Assembly: GCA_025927665.1 (NCBI GenBank)
Contig: JAICKZ010000086.1
Location: forward strand, 1 to 11,233
Source: Steroidobacteraceae bacterium
Lineage (GTDB): Bacteria; Pseudomonadota; Gammaproteobacteria; Steroidobacterales; Steroidobacteraceae
Reading direction: 5' to 3'
Length of the DNA: 11,233 nt
Within the stretch, counting starts at the first letter, position 1. Each line of letters opens with the position of its first letter. Below are positions 6,704 to 11,233 of this stretch, in pieces. The notes beneath the pieces were generated by a model, which worked only from the letters and a program-made list of their open reading frames with translations, did not search any database and was not told the origin of the DNA. A program made the translations under genes and the position numbers.

Positions 6704-7285
6704 ATGAATAAACTAGTACTGACTGGACTGTTGTCCATTGCCTGTATTTCCACTGCCTTCGCTTCGTTGAAGCAAGGCGATAGTGCTCCAGCCTTTACCA
6801 CTCAGGCATCGCATGCAGGTAAAGCATTCACATTTTCTTTGCAGGAAGCTTTACAGAAAGGCCCCGTTGTAGTTTATTTTTTTCCTGCCGCTTACACAGG
6901 CGGCTGCAATTTACAAGCACACACATTTGCAGAGAACAAAGAAAAATTTGATGCTGAAGGTGCAACCATTATTGGTGTGTCACTCGATAGCATTGGTCGT
7001 TTGAATGATTTTTCTGCCGATCCCAATTATTGTGCTGGGAAAATTTCGGTGGCTTCCGATGCAGATGGCAAAATTGCAAAATCTTATGATTTGAAAATAG
7101 GCGCAGCCAGTGTCACCGCCAAAGATACACGCGGCATGGTTATTGATCATGGTTTTACTGAACGCACCACCTTTGTGGTAGGTAAGGATGGCAAAATTGC
7201 AGCCACCATTGGCGGCATAACTCCGGTTGAAAATGTCAATAAGGCGCTCGAGGCACTGCAGCAACTTAACGCCGTGAAGAAATAA
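6704..7285 (+). CDS. Periplasmic AhpC/TSA-type peroxiredoxin
   Basis: A 193-residue thiol peroxidase with a Sec signal peptide (residues 1-20; Lys3, hydrophobic core, AFA cleavage before Ser21), so it acts in the periplasm on hydrogen peroxide or organic peroxides. The peroxidatic site is P61-AAY-T65-GG-C68, the PxxxTxxC motif. The conserved supporting Arg is R144 in ERTTFVVGKDGKI. A second Cys at 110 (FSADPNYCAGK) is the only other mature-chain Cys and is the likely resolving residue; there is no Cys five residues after C68 as in the classical PrxQ/Bcp layout. AAAGG precedes the ATG by about 6 bases. It stands 83 bp from ykgJ and 47 bp from yceH, so it probably has its own promoter in the AT-rich leader; I saw no OxyR-like box. 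Confidence 0.9.
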   Translation: MNKLVLTGLLSIACISTAFASLKQGDSAPAFTTQASHAGKAFTFSLQEALQKGPVVVYFFPAAYTGGCNLQAHTFAENKEKFDAEGATIIGVSLDSIGRLNDFSADPNYCAGKISVASDADGKIAKSYDLKIGAASVTAKDTRGMVIDHGFTERTTFVVGKDGKIAATIGGITPVENVNKALEALQQLNAVKK

Positions 7286-7332
7286 TATTTACTTCTGGAA
7301 ATAAAATACCTAACGACCTGCCAAAACTAACG

Positions 7333-7995
7333 ATGTCAATTGAACTGACTGCAATTGAAGCGCGCATCATTGGTTGCTTGATTGAAAAAGCGATAACGAC
7401 ACCGGATCAATATCCGTTATCGCTTAATGCGTTGACCAATGCGTGCAATCAAAAAAGCAATCGTGAGCCGTTAATGGATCTCGATGAATCGTTGGTACAA
7501 AAAACCATCGACGCATTGGTACGTAAGCATCTGGTGATAGAACGTTCTGGTTTTGGCAGTCGTGTACCCAAGTATCAACATCTATTTTGTAACGCAAGCT
7601 TTGGTTCGTTGCAATTCAATACCATTGAAACTGCGATTGTCTGTGAATTATTACTGCGAGGACCCCAAACTCCTGGCGAGCTGCGTACTCACGCCGCACG
7701 CATGACTGAAATAAAGCAGGTCAGCGAGGTTGAAACTGCATTGCAGAATTTGATTGCACGAACCGATGGCCCGTTTGTGGTACGTCTACCACGTGAACAG
7801 AATCGTCGTGATTCCAGATATGCACACTTGTTTAGCGGTGGCGTGGATTTTACTGAGACAGTCGTCATGGAAGCAGCACCACAATCTAACGAGTCTCGAT
7901 CTATTTCTTCACTTGAACGCATTGAGCAATTGGAAACATTGGTTGCGGAACTGCGCCGTGAGATGGACGAATTGAAACGCAAAGTGAGAGATTGA
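7333..7995 (+). CDS. yceH: YceH family protein (DUF480)
   Basis: A 220-residue protein matching YceH along its length (E. coli about 215). The N-terminal signature is strong: LTAIEARIIGCLIEKAITTP, then DQYPLSLNALTNACNQKSNR and EP. The family has two winged-helix domains: here about residues 1-85 and 95-165, the second with LRGPQTPGELRTHAARM and PFVVRLPRE. Residues 192-220 (LERIEQLETLVAELRREMDE, then LKRKV) form a coiled coil, likely for dimerisation. The biochemical role is unresolved; winged helices suggest nucleic acid or protein binding. The ATG at 7333 gives the family start; upstream there is no obvious Shine-Dalgarno. It lies 47 bp after the peroxiredoxin and 70 bp before exonuclease III. 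Confidence 0.93.
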   Translation: MSIELTAIEARIIGCLIEKAITTPDQYPLSLNALTNACNQKSNREPLMDLDESLVQKTIDALVRKHLVIERSGFGSRVPKYQHLFCNASFGSLQFNTIETAIVCELLLRGPQTPGELRTHAARMTEIKQVSEVETALQNLIARTDGPFVVRLPREQNRRDSRYAHLFSGGVDFTETVVMEAAPQSNESRSISSLERIEQLETLVAELRREMDELKRKVRD

Positions 7996-8065
7996 TTCGA
8001 TACCCGAATTGGTTCACAACAATTTTTAACGCCATTCTAATGTCTTAAATGACACTGCATCTCTT

Positions 8066-8863
8066 ATGAAAATTTATTCCTGGAACGTCAACGGTATTCG
8101 CGCGGTTTTAAAGAAAGATTTTTTTTATCCATTCTTGAAAGAACATCAACCCGATATTTTATGTTTACAGGAAACCAAGGCAGAGCGCGGTCAGGTTGAA
8201 GTGGATTTGCCGGACTATCATGAATACTGGAACTCGGCAGTCAAAAAGGGTTATTCCGGTACGGCGATTTTTTCCAAAACCAAACCGTTGAATGTGATCA
8301 ATGGCTTTCCAGATGACATCAACAAACAGTATGGTTTCGCGGCTGATGCATTTGGTGATCCCACCACCGAAGGTCGCGTGCTCACGGCTGAGTTCGAAAA
8401 ATTTTACGTTGTCACTGTGTACACACCCAACGCCAAAGATGATCTGGGTCGTCTGCAATTGCGTCACAAGCTTTGGGATCCTGCGTTTCTTGCTTATTGC
8501 CAACAGTTAGAAAAAAGTAAGCCGGTAATATTTTGTGGCGACTTGAACGTCGCACATACTGAATTGGATTTAGCCAACCCCAAACCGAATGTTGGCAAGA
8601 AAGGCTTTACTAATGAGGAACGCGAAGGCTTTCAGCGCTTCGTCGATGCTGGATTTGTAGACACATTTCGATTGTTCACTCAAGGCAATGGACATTATAG
8701 TTGGTGGAGTCATTTCGCTGGTTCACGTGCGCGAAATGTCGGTTGGAGAATTGATTACATTCTGGTTTCAACGCAGCTACGTAATGCAGTCAAAGAAGCA
8801 AAGATTCATGCGGCGGTCATGGGTAGTGACCATTGCCCGGTAAGTATTGCGTTAGACTCGTGA
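8066..8863 (+). CDS. xth: Exodeoxyribonuclease III (AP endonuclease, ExoA type)
   Basis: A 265-residue endonuclease/exonuclease/phosphatase-fold enzyme of base excision repair. It incises DNA 5' of abasic sites and trims blocked 3' ends in the cytosol. All catalytic residues are present: Asn7 (SWNVNG), Glu36 (LCLQETKA), Tyr119 (VYTPN), Asp159 and Asn161 (CGDLNVAHTELDL), Asp230 (GWRIDYILVS) and the Asp255-His256 pair (GSDHCPV). Length and the NPKPNVGKKGFT and YSWWSHFAGSRARN stretches place it in the ExoA/APE1-like branch. It lies 70 bp after yceH with no clear ribosome binding site before the ATG. The nearby peroxiredoxin is a functional companion in oxidative stress defence, but joint regulation is not shown by the sequence. 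Confidence 0.95.
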   Translation: MKIYSWNVNGIRAVLKKDFFYPFLKEHQPDILCLQETKAERGQVEVDLPDYHEYWNSAVKKGYSGTAIFSKTKPLNVINGFPDDINKQYGFAADAFGDPTTEGRVLTAEFEKFYVVTVYTPNAKDDLGRLQLRHKLWDPAFLAYCQQLEKSKPVIFCGDLNVAHTELDLANPKPNVGKKGFTNEEREGFQRFVDAGFVDTFRLFTQGNGHYSWWSHFAGSRARNVGWRIDYILVSTQLRNAVKEAKIHAAVMGSDHCPVSIALDS

Positions 8864-8938
8864 CATGAAGTTTGTCGTATAGCAAAACTTCTCTGTACAA
8901 TTTAGAAAGTAAAAGTTCTCCTTGTCGGCTGTTTAATA

Positions 8939-9499
8939 ATGAATGCACTTATCTTTGTTGTTCAATCGCTATTCCGACTGATCTTGGTCGCGTTTCTGTT
9001 GCGGGTGTTATTGCCGCTTTGTCGCGCAGATTCGCGCAATCCGGTTTCGCGCTTCGTCATCCAAGTCACCAACCCCCTGGTACTACCCATACGTAAGATT
9101 TTTCCACCGCTAGGGAGATTTGATGTCGCCGCGCTGATCGCACTGTTTGCAGTGCAGCTGTCCAGTATTGTGGTAATTTGGTTGTTGGTGGGCAGAAGTT
9201 TGGATGCTTATCAAATGATGCTGTTATATGCCGCGTACGATTTGACGGTTCAGTTATTGCAGTTTTATTTCTATGCCATCCTTGTGTATGCGCTACTAAG
9301 TTGGATCGCGCCAGACACTTATAGTCCGATTGGTAACTTGCTAAACTCGCTGGTGACGCCGGTGTTAATACCATTCAGACGCCTGATTCCGCCACTGGGT
9401 GGATTAGACTTATCAGCCGCATTCGCTGCTATTGCAATCATAGCCTTCGAAATACTGCTCGCAGATTTGATGCGACCATACTTACTATCGTTGATATGA
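8939..9499 (+). CDS. yggT: YggT family inner membrane protein, two-repeat form
   Basis: A 186-residue inner membrane protein with four hydrophobic segments at about 3-27, 61-86, 92-122 and 157-180. The protein is an internal duplication: NPVSRFVIQVTNPLVLPIRK then IFPPLGRFDVAAL (34-66) is repeated as YSPIGNLLNSLVTPVLIPFR then RLIPPLGGLDLSAAF (118-152). Each half carries the YggT signature TxPxLxPxRxxxPPLGxxD. This two-repeat form is the usual gammaproteobacterial one. The role is not firmly known; suggested links are osmotic tolerance and membrane or division functions. In pseudomonads yggT is followed by metX, metW and a DUF4426 gene; here DUF4426 follows directly. The ATG at 8939 has no clear Shine-Dalgarno. 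A 7-bp dyad with an 11-base loop at 8867-8891 precedes it. Confidence 0.93.
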   Translation: MNALIFVVQSLFRLILVAFLLRVLLPLCRADSRNPVSRFVIQVTNPLVLPIRKIFPPLGRFDVAALIALFAVQLSSIVVIWLLVGRSLDAYQMMLLYAAYDLTVQLLQFYFYAILVYALLSWIAPDTYSPIGNLLNSLVTPVLIPFRRLIPPLGGLDLSAAFAAIAIIAFEILLADLMRPYLLSLI

Positions 9500-9658
9500 A
9501 CCGATTCCACTGAAAACAACTCGTCATATCTACCGCCCGAATATTGCCATTTGCCTGCCCACCTGCGTGTATTAGCACTGGACGATCACGCAACTTAGTT
9601 TATAGTTACTGTCATCAAAACTTGCTGCTTTGCAAATCTCTTATTGCAGGTGATCACT

Positions 9659-10156
9659 ATGAGCATGAACTCCAAAAGACATTTGTTAACGGTTGCGATT
9701 TTGGGCGGGCTGATCAGCATGCTGATGTCAGGTTGTGATCGACAACCTAATGCCGTTATTCAAACTGCTCGACCAAGCACTGAATCATTTGTCAATGTGG
9801 GAGATTACGAAATGCATTTCAATGCGGTGAGAAGTGATCAACTTACCGCCGACATCGCCCGCGCATATGGTATAGAGCGTAGCAAGAACAAGGTATTGCT
9901 TAATATATCTGTCTTGAATCATGCCAACAAAAATACTGTATCGACCGACGCCAATATCACTGTGTTAGCACGCAACCTTAACAATCAGGTAAAAGACGTT
10001 CCATTGCGGCGCATCACTGAAGGTAGCGCGATTTATTATATTGGCGATGCGGATATAAGCGGTACCGAAACCTTGGTGTTTGAAATAAACGCACTACCAG
10101 CTGGTTCCAGTAACACTATTACAGCAAAGTTGACAAGAGAATTTTTTGCTAATTAA
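9659..10156 (+). CDS. DUF4426 domain lipoprotein
   Basis: A 165-residue lipoprotein. The signal has Lys6-Arg7, a hydrophobic core and lipobox M-S-G-C26. Asp at +2 would retain it in the inner membrane under the E. coli Lol rule, though other gammaproteobacteria use different rules. The body matches DUF4426: VGDYEMHFNAVRSDQLTADI, ARAYGIERSKNKVLLNISVL, then RITEGSAIYYIGD and ETLVFEINALPAG. ATG 9659 is chosen because AGG (9648-9650) lies 8 bases upstream; ATG 9665 is possible, and the TTG at 9644 is upstream of the ribosome binding site. It follows yggT by 159 bp, the same order as in pseudomonads but without the metX-metW genes between. The function of DUF4426 is unknown. Confidence 0.88.
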   Translation: MSMNSKRHLLTVAILGGLISMLMSGCDRQPNAVIQTARPSTESFVNVGDYEMHFNAVRSDQLTADIARAYGIERSKNKVLLNISVLNHANKNTVSTDANITVLARNLNNQVKDVPLRRITEGSAIYYIGDADISGTETLVFEINALPAGSSNTITAKLTREFFAN

Positions 10157-10236
10157 TGCAAATTTACGGTGTAAGCGCGCCGACTCGGAAAAACAAGATA
10201 AAAAATAGTTACACACGTATTAAACACCGGCAAATC

Positions 10237-10264
10237 TTGTGTTATTTTGCGATGTGTCTTTAAA
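10237..10264 (+). promoter_or_regulatory. Possible sigma-70 promoter of the HU gene
   Basis: TTGTGT (10237-10242) and TTTAAA (10259-10264) are spaced by 16 bases and lie about 40 bases before the HU start codon, in an AT-rich leader. The match to consensus is moderate. A strong ribosome binding site, AGGAGT, follows at about 10291-10296. Confidence 0.35.
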
Positions 10265-10303
10265 CTCCATGCATCTGATTAAACAACTCTCAGGAGTAAA
10301 ACA

Positions 10304-10615
10304 ATGGCAAAGAAAAACGCAGCACCCACCAAGTCTGAAATTTATGCGCACATTTCCAAGGAAACCGAACTCAGCAAGAAACAGATTTCTGAAGTGTTCG
10401 ATTCCTTGAATAGCATTCTTAAAAAGAGTTTGCGCGCTAACGGTTTATTTACCTTTGCGGGCTTAATGAAGCTCAAAGTGGTAAAGAAACCTGCAACCAA
10501 AGCTCGTGAAGGTATTAACCCCTTTACCGGCGAAAAGACGACATTTAAAGCCAAGCCTGCTTCCAAAAAAGTACGTATTGCCGCTTTGAAGTCTTTGAAA
10601 GAAATGGTGAATTAA
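10304..10615 (+). CDS. HU-family DNA-binding protein
   Basis: A 103-residue basic protein of the HU/IHF fold, which bends and compacts DNA as a dimer. HU-like features are TKSEIYAHISKETELSKKQI (9-28, first helices), GLFTFAGLMKLKVVKKPATK (47-66, dimer core strand leading into the DNA-embracing arm), the arm tip INPFTGE (71-77, with the intercalating Pro of the GRNPxTGE consensus), and IAALKSLKEMV at the C-terminus. It is about 13 residues longer than E. coli HU and has a Lys/Ala-rich N-terminal extension. GINPF replaces the common GRNPx, so it belongs to the divergent HU-like group rather than canonical HupA/B. AGGAGT precedes the ATG. It stands alone: own promoter, and a terminator after an inserted MITE-like element. 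Confidence 0.92.
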   Translation: MAKKNAAPTKSEIYAHISKETELSKKQISEVFDSLNSILKKSLRANGLFTFAGLMKLKVVKKPATKAREGINPFTGEKTTFKAKPASKKVRIAALKSLKEMVN

Positions 10616-10630
10616 TTCACCGTTTGACTA

Positions 10631-10778
10631 GAGCCTATCTCAAAATATAGCGAGCGAAGATAGTTGTTTAAATTATCGAATAGCGAATCGCAGTTTCTAC
10701 GGAAATAAAACAAGTCTAAATTCATAAGGTAAAAGTCCCATATAAACGATACCACGCGCAGTAGTTTGAGATAGGTTC
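10631..10778. mobile_element. 148-bp MITE-like element with terminal inverted repeats
   Basis: GAGCCTATCTCAAA (10631-10644) and TTTGAGATAGGTTC (10765-10778) are inverted repeats matching at 13 of 14 positions. The pair is flanked on both sides by TA (10629-10630 and 10779-10780), each inside a CTAG. The duplication can therefore be read as 2-bp TA or 4-bp CTAG (then the element is 10632-10777). The 120-bp interior has no open frame of note and is AT-rich. This is the structure of a non-autonomous element moved by a transposase such as those of the IS630/Tc1 or IS5 families, both of which can use TA or CTAG targets. The parent IS is not in the window. It sits 15 bp after the HU stop and just before the HU terminator. 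Confidence 0.75.
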
Positions 10779-10786
10779 TAGATATG

Positions 10787-10825
10787 ATCCTAGAGCTTCA
10801 GATCGAAGTTCTGGGATTATTTTTT
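10787..10825 (+). terminator. Rho-independent terminator of the HU gene
   Basis: ATCCTAGAGCTTC (10787-10799) pairs with GAAGTTCTGGGAT (10805-10817) as an unbroken 13-bp RNA stem (two G-U pairs) with a 5-base loop. TATTTTTT (10818-10825) follows. The T-tract is on the plus strand only, so it ends transcription from the HU side, 19 bases before the convergent hydrolase stop codon. Confidence 0.82.
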
Positions 10826-10844
10826 GGTGCGCTACAAGACAATC

Positions 10845-11233
10845 TTAAGCCTGTAGCCACGCGCGCACCACTTCGCGCAACTCGCCTAGTCGACCATGAA
10901 AATAATGTCCCACACCTGGAAGTATTGTTAGCTGCGGTGGTGACGATATTTGCTTCACCCAATTGCTGACGAGTTCGGCTGGAACCACATCATCCGCATC
11001 GCCCTGAACGATTAACCAAGGACACTGCGGCAAGTTATTTAACGGTGCCTCGCGTGCAATTGCAGGCGCGACCATAATCAAGCGTTCAATATCAGTTTGT
11101 TGCGCGGCGCGTAACGCAACACCACCACCAAATGAAACACCGGCCAACCATACAGTGGTCCCAGGCCAGCGTTGATGAGCCCACTTAATCACTGCTAATG
11201 CATCTTCAGTCTCGCCAATACCTTCTGCAAAGC
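10845..11233 (-). CDS. Alpha/beta hydrolase (COG2945-like), C-terminal part, cut by window edge
   Basis: The frame runs from the right window edge to a TAA at 10847-10845, giving the last 128 residues. The visible N-terminal part is FAEGIGETEDALAVIKWAHQ. The triad is present: nucleophile Ser in LAGVSFGGGVAL (GxSxG), Asp in VQGDADDVVP, and His in LPGVGHYFHGRL. The GETEDALA and GDADDVVP stretches match the small COG2945 hydrolases of proteobacteria, usually about 210 residues, so roughly 80 N-terminal residues, including the oxyanion strand, lie outside the window. GTG at 11192 is internal, not the start. The substrate is unknown; these are predicted esterases acting in the cytosol. It is convergent with the HU gene. 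Confidence 0.88.
   Translation of the reverse strand, partial: FAEGIGETEDALAVIKWAHQRWPGTTVWLAGVSFGGGVALRAAQQTDIERLIMVAPAIAREAPLNNLPQCPWLIVQGDADDVVPAELVSNWVKQISSPPQLTILPGVGHYFHGRLGELREVVRAWLQA

Noticed and set aside
8301..8510. Plus-strand open frame inside exonuclease III
   Set aside because: Out-of-frame shadow of a fully conserved enzyme.
8867..8891. GAAGTTT / AAACTTC dyad after exonuclease III as a terminator
   Set aside because: The 7-bp AT-rich stem has an 11-base loop and no T-tract.
3933..10615. A single defence or biosynthetic gene cluster
   Set aside because: The genes are unrelated housekeeping families with separate gaps; no toxin, nuclease-ATPase, CRISPR or phage hallmark is present.

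Overview
The window looks like chromosomal DNA of a gammaproteobacterium of low-to-moderate GC. The evidence is the gene content: MidA/NDUFAF7-type methyltransferase, YkgJ, YceH (DUF480), ExoA-type exonuclease III, a duplicated YggT followed by a DUF4426 lipoprotein, and a bacterial PTR1-type pteridine reductase. A polyserine-linker lipoprotein at the left edge is a style common in polysaccharide-degrading gammaproteobacteria such as the Cellvibrio relatives. I cannot name the genus.

Left part, about 1-1460, is a decayed accessory zone. It has the 5' end of a Ser-rich lipoprotein gene (minus strand, running off the window), a frameshifted IS3-family transposase scrap, a frameshifted and truncated exported-protein gene, and a decayed LuxR-type HTH plus glyoxalase (VOC) fusion gene. 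None of the last three has an intact reading frame.

1588-3061 holds a divergent pair: a LysR regulator (minus) and a DoxX membrane protein (plus), the latter followed by a hairpin. A small hypothetical lipoprotein (3364-3804) follows. It is separated from the convergent pteridine reductase gene by about 130 bp that carry two copies of an unexplained palindrome.

3933-10615 is the housekeeping core. The pteridine reductase and midA-like genes stand head to head with 9 bp between start codons. On the plus strand midA is followed by ykgJ-like, a periplasmic peroxiredoxin, yceH, exonuclease III, yggT, a DUF4426 lipoprotein and an HU-family protein. Apart from midA-ykgJ (24 bp apart), the spacings of 47-159 bp and at least one likely internal promoter suggest several transcription units rather than one operon. 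The themes are pterin metabolism, protein methylation, peroxide and DNA damage defence, envelope and nucleoid.

The right end has a 148-bp MITE-like element with terminal inverted repeats, lying between the HU gene and its apparent rho-independent terminator, then the 3' part of a minus-strand alpha/beta hydrolase cut by the window edge.

I saw no CRISPR array, tRNA, rRNA, phage module or defence cluster, and no convincing new multi-gene system. The most interesting points are the unannotated polyserine lipoprotein start, the layered pseudogenes with reconstructable frameshifts, the paired palindromes near 3860-3931, the 9-bp divergent start arrangement and the MITE.
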